Below are positions 1 to 6,550 of a stretch of 17,512 bases of DNA, piece after piece; positions within the stretch are counted from its first letter, which is position 1; each line of letters opens with the position of its first letter. Source of the stretch: Holophagaceae bacterium UBA1801. Its GTDB lineage: Bacteria; Acidobacteriota; Holophagae; Holophagales; Holophagaceae. The notes below the pieces were generated by a model that did not search any database, had not been told where the DNA came from, and saw only the letters and a program-made list of their open reading frames with translations. The stretch spans positions 1 to 17,512 of the forward strand of contig DCFP01000020.1 in assembly GCA_002319925.1 (NCBI GenBank). Direction: 5' to 3'. A program made the translations under genes and the position numbers.

Positions 1-648
1 GTCGGCGTTGCAGATGATGTACTTCATGTCGCTCGGCTGCTGGCGGCAGAGTTCCCACTTCCGTGCGGTGGGGAAGCCCGCGCCGCCGCGGCCTCGCAGG
101 CCGGCGCGCTTGACTTCATCGATGACCTGCTCGGGCGTGTAGGACTTCAGCACCTTGCCCAGGGCCGAGTACCCGTCATTGACCAGGTAGTCGTTGATGG
201 AGGTCGGATCGAGGCTGCCGTTGGCGCCCAGGATGACGCGCATCTGTTTCTTGTAGAAGGGGACGTCCTGCTCGCGGAGGATGCGTTCGCCCGTGGCCGG
301 ATCGATGTACTGAAGGCGCTCCACCACACCGTTCTCGATGCAGGTGACGCGCACGAGCTCATCGGCGTCCTCGCCCTTGACCTGCACGTAGAAGATATTC
401 TCGGGCCGTACCACAACGATGGGTCCTCGCTCGCAGAAGCCGTGGCAACCCGTGACCTTGACTTCGATCTTATCGGCGAGTCCGTACTTTTCCACCGCAG
501 CCTTGAGCGCGGTGACGAGGCTGATGGAACCCTGGGCATTGCATCCCGTTCCGCCACATACGCAGATGCGGACCTTGGACGGATCGTAAGCGGCTTTGAG
601 AGACTCTCGGTATGTCTCAAGCTGCCTTTCATCGACGAATTTCATCAT
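1..648 (-). CDS. nuoF: NuoF/HydB-type NADH-binding flavoprotein subunit, N-terminal part (cut by window edge)
   Basis: This frame is open from an ATG at 648 to the window edge, giving 216 residues. Residues about 25-110 form a thioredoxin-like [2Fe-2S] domain with C31-x4-C36 and C68-x3-C72. This N-terminal extension is typical of the NuoF-like subunits of soluble bifurcating hydrogenases and NAD-linked formate dehydrogenases (HydB type), and is absent from classical respiratory NuoF. The motif RGRGGAGFPT (185-194) followed by KWE is the family's FMN/NADH-binding signature. The protein should oxidise or reduce NAD(H) through FMN and pass electrons to the NuoE cluster. The start lies 2 nt after the nuoE stop, and an AGGAGA Shine-Dalgarno sits inside the nuoE 3' end. 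A second ATG follows immediately (643-645). Whether the complex is a hydrogenase, a formate dehydrogenase or something else depends on genes left of the window. Confidence 0.93.
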   Translation of the reverse strand, partial: MMKFVDERQLETYRESLKAAYDPSKVRICVCGGTGCNAQGSISLVTALKAAVEKYGLADKIEVKVTGCHGFCERGPIVVVRPENIFYVQVKGEDADELVRVTCIENGVVERLQYIDPATGERILREQDVPFYKKQMRVILGANGSLDPTSINDYLVNDGYSALGKVLKSYTPEQVIDEVKRAGLRGRGGAGFPTARKWELCRQQPSDMKYIICNAD

Positions 649-650
649 GG

Positions 651-1148
651 CTAGTTCTCCTTGGCTTCGGGAACGGCCGCGCCGGCCTTGTGGCGGCATT
701 CCTCTAGGATCTTGCCGATCTTGGCCTGGGTGACCTTGGGGAAGAATTCGCCGTTGATGGTGATGGCGGGAGCGAGCGCGCAGGCGCCCAGGCAGGCCAC
801 GACTTCAAGGCTGAACAGACCGTCGCGGGAGGTCTGCCCCGGCTCGATGGCCAAGGCCTTCGTCAGCAGGTCCAGGGTCTTCGCGGAGCCCTTCACGTGG
901 CAGGCGGTGCCTCGGCACACCATGACGTGGAACTTCCCTTTGGGCTGGAAGCGGAACATGTTGTAGAAGGTCGCGACGCCGAAGATCTTGCTGGTGGGCA
1001 GGGCCAGGGCCTTTCCAACCTTGGTGATCGACTCCTGCGATAGGAATCCTTCCGAATCCTGGACTTCCTGGAGGATCGGGATCAGGTGGTCCCGCCCGGC
1101 GTTCGGGTGCTCCCTCAGAATGGTCTCAACGCTTTTAACGGTCGGCAT
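651..1148 (-). CDS. nuoE: NuoE/HydC-type [2Fe-2S] subunit of NADH dehydrogenase/hydrogenase
   Basis: A 165-residue thioredoxin-like [2Fe-2S] ferredoxin of the NuoE family. An N-terminal helical region (residues 1-60) contains the conserved KIFGVATFYNMF segment. The cluster ligands are C78-x4-C83 (CRGTAC) and C119-x3-C123 (CLGAC), the standard NuoE pattern, and the length is normal. It should transfer electrons between the FMN of NuoF and further iron-sulphur centres or a catalytic subunit. The start ATG at 1148 is preceded by AAGGAGAGACGGC, a strong Shine-Dalgarno lying within the end of rex1. The two genes overlap by 14 nt, and nuoF follows with a 2-nt gap, so rex1-nuoE-nuoF is one transcriptional unit that Rex would regulate. 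HydC and NuoE cannot be told apart from this subunit alone. Confidence 0.94.
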   Translation of the reverse strand: MPTVKSVETILREHPNAGRDHLIPILQEVQDSEGFLSQESITKVGKALALPTSKIFGVATFYNMFRFQPKGKFHVMVCRGTACHVKGSAKTLDLLTKALAIEPGQTSRDGLFSLEVVACLGACALAPAITINGEFFPKVTQAKIGKILEECRHKAGAAVPEAKEN

Positions 1149-1788
1149 GCCGTCTCTCCTTTGGCGCGTTGGCGCGGTTATTAGTGAAAAAAGCGACTCT
1201 TTCTAAAGCACTGGTGACGTCGATCTCCTCGAGAGCGACGCCGACGGGAATGCGGATGGGCACGGGTGCGAAGTTCATGATTCCCTTCACGCCGGCTCGG
1301 ACGAGCCGGTCCGTGACCCGCTGGGCTTCGGAGCCCGGCACGCAGAGGATGGCGATGCGGATGTCCTCCCGCCGCAGGATCTCCTCCGCCGCGTCCATGG
1401 AGTGGCAGGGCACGCCGTTGATCATGCGGTTGGATTTGGAAGGGTCCTCGTCGAAGGCTGCCACGATCTTCAAGGTGGCCCGGCGGCTTTCGAGGAAGGT
1501 CATCAGGGCTCGGCCGAGATTTCCCGCGCCCACAATGGCCACGTGATGCAGCTTGCTGGCGTCCAGGATCTCGTTGATGTACTTCACCAGCTCGGAGATC
1601 TCGTACCCGTAGCGCGGCACCCCGTAGTAGCCAAGGCACATCAGGTCCCGCCGGATCTGGGAGGCGGACAGCCCCATCATCGCGGCGAGTTCATGGGAGA
1701 AGATGTGGGTTTTCTCCTTGGGGAAATACTCGGTCAGCAGCGCGCGGTACCGCGTCAATCGCCCCAGGACCTTGTTCGAGATGTTCAT
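1135..1788 (-). CDS. rex: Redox-sensing transcriptional repressor Rex (copy 1, heads the nuoEF operon)
   Basis: A 217-residue Rex protein, the normal length. Residues 1-75 form the winged helix, with SASQIRRDLMCLGYYG as the recognition-helix region. Residues 80 onward form a Rossmann fold with GAGNLGRAL (87-95) for NAD(H) binding, and the C-terminal domain-swap helix (EEIDVTSALERVAFFT) is present. Rex represses fermentative and NADH-linked genes and releases DNA when NADH/NAD+ rises. The ATG at 1788 aligns with the start chosen for the paralogue at 2143-2799; the two proteins are identical at roughly three quarters of positions by eye. The gene overlaps nuoE by 14 nt. An 18-bp Rex-type palindrome ends 13 nt before the start codon, which indicates autoregulation and Rex control of nuoEF. 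Confidence 0.95.
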   Translation of the reverse strand: MNISNKVLGRLTRYRALLTEYFPKEKTHIFSHELAAMMGLSASQIRRDLMCLGYYGVPRYGYEISELVKYINEILDASKLHHVAIVGAGNLGRALMTFLESRRATLKIVAAFDEDPSKSNRMINGVPCHSMDAAEEILRREDIRIAILCVPGSEAQRVTDRLVRAGVKGIMNFAPVPIRIPVGVALEEIDVTSALERVAFFTNNRANAPKERRHADR

Positions 1789-1801
1789 GGATCATCCAAT
1801 G

Positions 1802-1819
1802 ACGTGAACAAATTCACAA
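1802..1819 (-). promoter_or_regulatory. Rex operator of rex1
   Basis: On the minus strand the site reads TTGTGAATTTGTTCACGT, matching the Rex consensus TTGTGAAnnnnTTCACAA at every fixed position except the last two. It lies 13 nt before the rex1 ATG, downstream of the likely promoter, where bound Rex would block transcription of rex1-nuoE-nuoF. That NADH-free Rex binds such sites is established for the family; binding here is inferred from sequence. Confidence 0.85.
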
Positions 1820-1836
1820 CGTTCCATTCTGTAACG
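1820..1836 (-). repeat. CGTT-N9-AACG inverted repeat abutting the rex1 operator
   Basis: CGTT (1820-1823) and AACG (1833-1836) flank 9 nt and directly adjoin the Rex operator on its promoter-proximal side. The same arrangement, with identical spacing but different central bases, occurs before rex2 at 2831-2847. Conservation of the arms but not the spacer suggests a functional element, perhaps an accessory operator or an initially transcribed hairpin. No regulator is identified. Confidence 0.5.
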
Positions 1837-1863
1837 AATAGTCTCAACCCAATCCGTAACGGA

Positions 1864-1888
1864 CGTCAACCCCTTTCATTACTGAAAA
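1864..1888 (-). promoter_or_regulatory. Conserved rex promoter block (copy 1) with -35-like TTGACG
   Basis: On the minus strand this block begins TTTTCAGTAATGA and ends GGTTGACG. It matches the block before rex2 (2869-2894) with few substitutions and one 1-nt gap. TTGACG (1864-1869) is a good -35 candidate. The distance from it to the TGTGAA of the operator is 6 nt longer than at rex2, so the matching -10 element is unclear here (TATTCG after 23 nt is poor). The motif is clear but its exact promoter role is uncertain. Confidence 0.5.
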
Positions 1889-1910
1889 TAGTTACGTTTA
1901 TTAGTTTCAT

Positions 1911-1964
1911 ATATCAATATGGTCGAATTTCTTCAAATTCGCCTTGTACGACCATGATTGATAT
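1911..1964. repeat. Long nested inverted repeat in the rex intergenic island
   Basis: The arms ATATCAATATGGTCG (1911-1925) and CGACCATGATTGATAT (1949-1964) pair over 15 bp with one bulged G at 1956. The 23-nt interior contains a second inverted repeat, AATTT-CTTC-AAATT (1926-1939). There is no T-tract after either arm, so it is not a simple terminator. It lies between rex2 and the rex1 promoter block. It may be a structured transcript or a binding site; the function is unknown. Confidence 0.6.
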
Positions 1965-2142
1965 GGATATTTCCGCTTTTATCTATTATTGTAATCAAGT
2001 TATCGTAATTCTTCGGAAGCCGCATATTTACTATTTTTTATGGAGTTTGACCCGCCGGACTCGGGCCCTTGTGCAGAGAAATTTCTGCAACACGACTCGA
2101 AATCCACGGATCAATCCTCGCCGTATTTACCCGTGATACGCC

Positions 2143-2799
2143 CTACTCCTGCGGGCTGTTGCGGCGTTTCTTAGGCGTTCCCGTCCGGCTGGTGGTGTAG
2201 AAGGCGACGCGCTCCAGCGCGCTGGTCACATCGATCTCCTCGAGCGCAATGCCCACCGGAATGCGGATGGGCACCGGCGCGAAGTTCAGGATGCCCTTGA
2301 TTCCAGCTATGACGAGACGGTCCGTGACACGCTGGGCCGCCGATCCTGGAACGCACAGGATCGCGATGGTGATGCCCTGGTGTTTCATGATTTCTTCTGC
2401 CCGGTCCATGGCGTAGCAGGGCACGCCGTTGATCAGACGGTTCGCTAGCTGCGGATCGTCATCGAAAGCCGCGACAATCTTGAGTGTGGCGCGGCGGCTG
2501 CCCAGGAAGGACATCAGCGCCCTGCCCAGATTGCCTGCGCCAACCACCGCGACATGGTGGACCTTGCTGGCGTCCAGGACATCGTTGATGTGGTGGATGA
2601 GTTCCTTGACCTCGTAGCCATAGCGCGGAACGCCGAAATAGCCCAGGCACATCAAGTCGCGCCGGACCTGCGAGGCGGAAAATCCCATCATGGTGGCCAG
2701 CTCATGGGAAAAGACGTGCAGCTTGTCCTTGGGGAAATACTCCGTCAGCAGCGCCCGGTAGCGCGTCAGCCGTCCCATGACCTTGCTCGAGATGCTCAT
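2143..2799 (-). CDS. rex: Redox-sensing transcriptional repressor Rex (copy 2)
   Basis: A 218-residue Rex protein, close paralogue of the copy at 1135-1788, with the same winged-helix region (SASQVRRDLMCLGYFG), NAD-binding GAGNLGRAL motif and C-terminal EEIDVTSALERVAFYT segment. The ATG at 2799 aligns with the rex1 start. An in-frame extension reaches a TTG at 2874, but that TTG is the first three bases of the -35-like TTGACG and the extension would cross the operator, so it is rejected. The Shine-Dalgarno is weak (CAGGGACCAGG before ATG). The gene appears monocistronic and is followed by the AT-rich island. The NAD-binding motif is intact, so there is no sign of decay. The duplicate may tune a different NADH threshold or form heterodimers; both ideas are speculative. 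Confidence 0.94.
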   Translation of the reverse strand: MSISSKVMGRLTRYRALLTEYFPKDKLHVFSHELATMMGFSASQVRRDLMCLGYFGVPRYGYEVKELIHHINDVLDASKVHHVAVVGAGNLGRALMSFLGSRRATLKIVAAFDDDPQLANRLINGVPCYAMDRAEEIMKHQGITIAILCVPGSAAQRVTDRLVIAGIKGILNFAPVPIRIPVGIALEEIDVTSALERVAFYTTSRTGTPKKRRNSPQE

Positions 2800-2812
2800 C
2801 CTGGTCCCTGAA

Positions 2813-2830
2813 ATGTGAATCCATTCACAT
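2813..2830 (-). promoter_or_regulatory. Rex operator of rex2
   Basis: The site ATGTGAATCCATTCACAT has perfect 7-bp arms around a 4-nt centre and differs from the Rex consensus only at the two outermost bases. It lies 13 nt before the rex2 ATG, exactly as in the rex1 operator. This implies autoregulation, and the near-identical recognition regions of the two proteins imply cross-regulation. Confidence 0.85.
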
Positions 2831-2847
2831 CGTTCAGATGAAGAACG
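2831..2847 (-). repeat. CGTT-N9-AACG inverted repeat abutting the rex2 operator
   Basis: CGTT (2831-2834) and AACG (2844-2847) flank 9 nt and directly adjoin the operator. Here the arms extend to TCGTTC/GAACGA (2830-2848). The spacing equals that of the rex1 element at 1820-1836, while the central bases differ. Confidence 0.5.
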
Positions 2848-2894
2848 ATTATGAAATCTTTGGGTGATCGTCAACCTCTCATCATTACAGAAAA
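2848..2894 (-). promoter_or_regulatory. Putative rex2 promoter with conserved upstream block
   Basis: On the minus strand, TTGACG (2869-2874) is a -35 candidate and CATAAT (2848-2853) a -10 candidate at 15-nt spacing; TAATCG at 17 nt is the alternative. The block 2869-2894, beginning TTTTCTGTAATGATG, is nearly the same as the one before rex1. Transcription would start near 2841, placing the Rex operator just downstream of the start site. Confidence 0.5.
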
Positions 2895-3100
2895 TTCCCA
2901 GGTCGCTTCATCGATGAATCCTATGCATCGAGCTGTGGAATTTATCGTTTCCATTGACCGGGAGCATCCTCCATTCCTGGACTTGTCCTGCACAGCAGGG
3001 CAGCGCACCTCCGAAGCATTCATCCCATCTGCACGTTTTTGAGATCTTGAAGAATGTTCCGATAGGTAGGTAGGCGACCGCCTTCTCCTTTCCGTGGCCC
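2895..3100. other. Intergenic region between divergent rex2 and the TPR gene
   Basis: No gene is supported here. It contains a perfect 12-bp palindrome TTCATCGATGAA (2907-2918) and a small inverted repeat CCTGC-ACA-GCAGG (2987-2999). A poor promoter candidate for the TPR gene is TTGAGA (3039-3044) with an ATAGG-containing -10 region near 3062. Nothing else stands out. Confidence 0.45.
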
Positions 3101-4069
3101 GTGACTCAAATCCAGAAACTGATCGAACTCGGCAACCAGAACCGGAAGTCCAAGGACTTTGCGGCCGCGTTGACCCATTTCCAGCAGGCCCTGGAACTGG
3201 ATCCTGACCACCGTGCTGCGCTCCTCGGGCTGGGTGATGCCCATCGCGGCCTGGGGGACTTCGAGGGCAGCCTGCAATGCTGGATGGCCGCCATCAAGGA
3301 GCATCCCAAGGACGTCCCGACTCTCACCCGCATCGCGGATGCCCACAAGAAACTGGACCATCGGGAACTGGCCGTCGAGTATTACCAGAAGGCCTTGAGC
3401 CTGGAAGGCTCCAACCGCTATGCGCTCATGGGACTGGGAGACCTCTACTACAAGGAACAGCGCTACAAGGATGCGCTGGTCCCCTGGGAGAAACTCCTGC
3501 AGATCGACCCGCGGCTCATCAACATCATCACCATGGTCGGAAACATCCACCGCAAGCAGCACAACTTCGAAAGGGCGGTGGACTATTTCGGCGCCGCCGT
3601 CAAGATCGCACCCCAGAACAACTACGCCATTTTCGGTCTGGCCGACGCCCTGCGGGGTCTCGGCCGCTACGAGCAGGCCGCTCCTTACTGGGACGCGATC
3701 GTGGCCGCGGATCCCAACAACAAGCAGGTCCTCACCCGCGCCGGGGATTGCTACTTCCGGCTGGGAAACCTGGAAAAGGCCGAGGAGCTCCTCAAGCGGG
3801 CTTTGACCCTCGGATACGAAGTCTCGGCGCTGATCGGCCTTTCGCGCATCCAGCGGCAACAGCGCAAGTTCGATCTCGCCATCCAGAACTACAAATGCAT
3901 TCTGGAACACGACCCGGAGGATGCGCGCGCCAAGGCCTTGCTTGGCGAGACCCTTTCGGAAGCCGAAGGCCAGGATGAAGGCCTGAACTACTTAAAGCAC
4001 CAGCAGCAGACGCACCGCGGATCCAAACAGATCAAGAGCGCCATCCGGCGGGTGTCCTCCCACCCATGA
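3101..4069 (+). CDS. Tetratricopeptide-repeat (TPR) protein
   Basis: A 322-residue protein made almost wholly of TPR units of about 34 residues, roughly eight from residue 5 to about 290. Signature positions recur, for example FAAALTHFQQALELDPDH, YEQAAPYWDAIVAADPNN and FDLAIQNYKCILEHDPED. The C-terminus is short and basic. There is no signal peptide, membrane segment or enzymatic domain, so it is most likely a cytoplasmic scaffold. The start is the GTG at 3101; an in-frame TAG at 3071-3073 and the lack of other start codons exclude a longer form, although no clear Shine-Dalgarno is present. It is convergent with the response regulator gene, with only 3 nt between stop codons. The partner is unknown. 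Confidence 0.85.
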   Translation: MTQIQKLIELGNQNRKSKDFAAALTHFQQALELDPDHRAALLGLGDAHRGLGDFEGSLQCWMAAIKEHPKDVPTLTRIADAHKKLDHRELAVEYYQKALSLEGSNRYALMGLGDLYYKEQRYKDALVPWEKLLQIDPRLINIITMVGNIHRKQHNFERAVDYFGAAVKIAPQNNYAIFGLADALRGLGRYEQAAPYWDAIVAADPNNKQVLTRAGDCYFRLGNLEKAEELLKRALTLGYEVSALIGLSRIQRQQRKFDLAIQNYKCILEHDPEDARAKALLGETLSEAEGQDEGLNYLKHQQQTHRGSKQIKSAIRRVSSHP

Positions 4070-4072
4070 ACC

Positions 4073-4786
4073 TTACCGGATCAGGAACTGTTCCTTCAGC
4101 CTGGCGAGGAATCGCCGGCTGATCGGAACGGCCTTGCCCGATTTCGTCTTCAGGCCCGCCGACGCTGGGTCCAGCCGCACGATCTCGTCGATCTGCTTCA
4201 CGTTGACCAGGTATTGCTTATGGCAACGGACGAGTACGGGCGCCTTCGTCTCCAGCACGGTGAGCGTCAGTTCCGTCAGGAACTCTCCCGCTTGCGTGAC
4301 CACGTGAACACCGCTCTCGCTGGAATGCACGAACTCGGCATCGGCAATGTCGATCAGCTTGATGCCGCGGGAACAGACGCAGGGGATCCGCTCGATCATG
4401 GGACCCCCGAACGAGGGCTTCCTGCCTTCTTTGAGGTATCGCTTCAATTTCTCAGTGGCCTTGGCCAGCCGCTCAGGCTGGACGGGCTTGAGTAGGTAGT
4501 CCAGGGCGTTTTCCTCGAAGGCGCGGAGGGCATACTCGTCGTAGGCTGTCACGAACACCACGCATGGCATGAGGCCGGGCTCGATCATGCCCAACAGCTG
4601 GAAACCACCCACTTTCGGCATGTGGATATCCAGGAAGAGCACCTCTGGCTTGACCTCCTTGATGACATGCAACGCCTGGACCGCGTCCGAGCAGGTTCCC
4701 ACGATCTGGTACTCGCCGGTTTCGTTGAGCAGCGCTTCGAGCTCCTCCCGAACATGGCGTTCATCATCCACGATCAGCGCGCGCAT
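4073..4786 (-). CDS. btsR: LytTR-family response regulator (BtsR/YehT-like)
   Basis: The receiver domain (residues 1-120) has the acidic pocket D7-D8, phospho-acceptor D53 (LFLDIHMPK), the conserved T80 and K100 (LLKP). A LytTR DNA-binding domain (about 130-237) follows, with the typical HKQYLVN and PISRRFLARLKE segments. The ATG at 4786 overlaps the kinase stop codon (TGATG). An in-frame TTG at 4789 is also possible, because GGAGG lies 7 nt before it and 10 nt before the ATG. The gene is cotranscribed with the sensor kinase next to cstA, an arrangement recalling BtsSR-BtsT of E. coli, where BtsR activates a CstA-family pyruvate transporter gene. Likely targets are the phased ACCGG repeats at 6551-6600. 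The symbol is by analogy; LytR is the generic alternative. Confidence 0.9.
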   Translation of the reverse strand: MRALIVDDERHVREELEALLNETGEYQIVGTCSDAVQALHVIKEVKPEVLFLDIHMPKVGGFQLLGMIEPGLMPCVVFVTAYDEYALRAFEENALDYLLKPVQPERLAKATEKLKRYLKEGRKPSFGGPMIERIPCVCSRGIKLIDIADAEFVHSSESGVHVVTQAGEFLTELTLTVLETKAPVLVRCHKQYLVNVKQIDEIVRLDPASAGLKTKSGKAVPISRRFLARLKEQFLIR

Positions 4787-6465
4787 CAAGGCCGGACCTC
4801 CGCGCAGGGAATGACGATGGAAACGCAGGTCCGCTCATTGGGCACGCAGGAGATGGAGATGCCCGAGGCTCCGCGAAGCAGGTTCTTGATGCGCTTTTCC
4901 ACGATGCTGAGCCCAAGGCCGCCGCGCTGCTGATCGCGCTTCTCCAGGTAGGTGCCCGCGTCATCCTCGATGTCGATGCGGGCCGTCTGGTCCTGCCAAT
5001 ATCCATGAATCCGCGCCACGCCTGGTTCCAGCTTGTCGGCGATGCCGTGCTTGATGGCGTTCTCCAGCAGGGGCTGGAGGGTGAAGGTAGGCAGCATGAC
5101 CTGCAGCATGGAAGGATCCACGTCGACTTCCACCCGTAGGCGCTCCTCGAAACGGGCCTTCTCGATCTCTACGTAGGAGTTCGCGTGGGCCAGTTCCTCT
5201 TCCAGCGTGGACAGCTCCGGATTCCGCTTGAGGTTCATGCGGAAGAAGTTGGAGAGCTGGTTCAGGAGACCTCGGGCCCGGTCGGGATCCCGCCGGAGGA
5301 TGGCCTGGATCGTGGTGAGCGAGTTGAACAGGAAGTGCGGGTTCACCTGGGCCCGGGCCAGTTTCAGCTCAGCCAGGGTCAGCAGGTTCTTCTGCTCCTG
5401 AAAGCGGGCGCGGAGCAGTTGGCCCGCCAGCAGATCCGCCAGGCCCTCGCCGAGACTGCGGTTGATGGCCAGGAAACGTTTGCGGCCTGGTTCCAGCAGT
5501 TTGATGGTCCCGATCACGTCTCCGTCCACCTGGAGCGGGATGACCAGCAGCGACCCCAGGGGACACGCCGGATTGTGTTCGCAACGGTAGTGTTCATGCA
5601 CGCCATCGAGGAAGACGATTTCGCCGGAGGTAATGGCGCGCCGGCAGTCCGCAGCCAGTTCCGCCCCCGGCTGATGGTGGTCCGCACCCATGCCCACGAA
5701 GGCCAGTACATGTTCCGTATCCGTGATCGCCACGGCGCCGACACCGGTCTCCTCCTGGATGATCCTGGCCAATTCCGCGGCAACTTCTTTGCCGAAGCCC
5801 TTGGCGAGGAGGCTCAAGGTCCGCTCGGCGATCCGGAGCGTCCGCGCCGTCGATGCCGCCCCCACACGGTCGTAGATGTTGCGGCGATCGCGCAGGATGC
5901 TCATGAACAGCGCCGCCCCGGCCGAATTGGCGAAGATCATGGGTACCGCGATGACCTTGACCAGTTCCCAGGCATCATGAAGCGGCCGGGCCACCAGGAG
6001 AACGATTCCCATCTGCATGGATTCGAGGGCGATCATGGCCAGCATCGCCGTCCACGGATGCAGGGAACGCTCGGGCGTCGACCGGCGCGCGAAGTAGAGA
6101 TGTACGAGCCCGGCCACCAGACCTTCGGCCGTGGTCGAGATGCCGCAAGCCAACGCGGTGAATCCGCCGAAGAAATAGCGATGCAACCCTCCCGTCAAGC
6201 CCACGGCTCCGCCAAGGAACGGCCCTCCGATGAGGCCTGCGAGCACAGGGCCGATGGCGCGAGTGTTGGCCAGGGCCCCATTCACCGGCAGAGAGAGATA
6301 GGTCCCGCCGATGGAGATGGCTGAGAAGAACAGGTAGAGCAGAAGGTAGTCTCGCCGTGAGAGCGCGTCCATCCTGCGCAAGCGGAAGGCCGGGGAGTTG
6401 CAGTACACGTACGCGACAAACAGGAAAAAGGACATGATCTCGACGAGAGAGAAGAGCAGCTTCAT
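4786..6465 (-). CDS. btsS: LytS-type sensor histidine kinase (BtsS-like, putative pyruvate sensor)
   Basis: A 559-residue kinase. A 5TM-5TMR_LYT membrane sensor (about 1-195) is followed by a GAF domain (about 215-350), a His_kinase domain with phospho-acceptor H377 in NPHFLFNSL, and an HATPase with the N box LLENAIKHG (N469) and G box GGLGLSIV (515-522). In the sensor, R69, R96, C107 and S110 match in identity and exact spacing the residues I recall as pyruvate-binding in E. coli BtsS (R72, R99, C110, S113), a constant offset of 3. That supports the ATG at 6465, which has AGGGG 9 nt upstream, over a GTG 84 nt further out. Phosphotransfer would go to the adjacent regulator. The ligand is inferred, not shown. 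Confidence 0.92.
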   Translation of the reverse strand: MKLLFSLVEIMSFFLFVAYVYCNSPAFRLRRMDALSRRDYLLLYLFFSAISIGGTYLSLPVNGALANTRAIGPVLAGLIGGPFLGGAVGLTGGLHRYFFGGFTALACGISTTAEGLVAGLVHLYFARRSTPERSLHPWTAMLAMIALESMQMGIVLLVARPLHDAWELVKVIAVPMIFANSAGAALFMSILRDRRNIYDRVGAASTARTLRIAERTLSLLAKGFGKEVAAELARIIQEETGVGAVAITDTEHVLAFVGMGADHHQPGAELAADCRRAITSGEIVFLDGVHEHYRCEHNPACPLGSLLVIPLQVDGDVIGTIKLLEPGRKRFLAINRSLGEGLADLLAGQLLRARFQEQKNLLTLAELKLARAQVNPHFLFNSLTTIQAILRRDPDRARGLLNQLSNFFRMNLKRNPELSTLEEELAHANSYVEIEKARFEERLRVEVDVDPSMLQVMLPTFTLQPLLENAIKHGIADKLEPGVARIHGYWQDQTARIDIEDDAGTYLEKRDQQRGGLGLSIVEKRIKNLLRGASGISISCVPNERTCVSIVIPCAEVRP

Positions 6466-6550
6466 CGCGATGTACCCCTGAGGTGTTTCCAAGATACCGG
6501 GATCTCGCTTCAGCATTCTGGAATCGCATGGGCAAGACACTCTGATCACG

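Larger units (their letters stand above)
1837..2142. other. AT-rich intergenic island between rex2 and rex1
   Basis: No convincing gene lies here. Hand counting gives about 32% GC for 1861-2040, far below the GC-rich flanking genes. The region holds the rex1 promoter block and the nested inverted repeat described separately. It also contains an 11-bp palindrome TCCGTAACGGA (1853-1863) and, close to the rex2 stop, an inverted repeat TGCAGA-N6-TCTGCA (2072-2089). The latter could be a weak 3' hairpin of rex2 but is not followed by a T-tract on either strand. The only long open frame across it is a shadow frame running out of antisense rex1. Confidence 0.6.

Noticed and set aside
2072..2089. TGCAGA-N6-TCTGCA hairpin as a rex2 terminator
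   Set aside because: No T-tract follows on the minus strand, so it is noted only within the intergenic description.
1402..2136. Plus-strand frame running from antisense rex1 into the AT-rich island
   Set aside because: Its first half is a shadow of rex1, and its second half is AT-rich sequence without protein-like composition.
2800..2874. N-terminal extension of rex2 to a TTG start at 2874
   Set aside because: The TTG is the first part of the -35-like TTGACG, the extension crosses the Rex operator, and rex1 has no such extension.
3020..3910. Long minus-strand frame opposite the TPR gene
   Set aside because: It is antisense to a gene with clear TPR periodicity and has no recognisable protein features.
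6466..6549. N-terminal extension of the sensor kinase to a GTG at 6549
   Set aside because: The added 28 residues have no family support, and the ATG at 6465 gives a constant 3-residue offset to BtsS residues.
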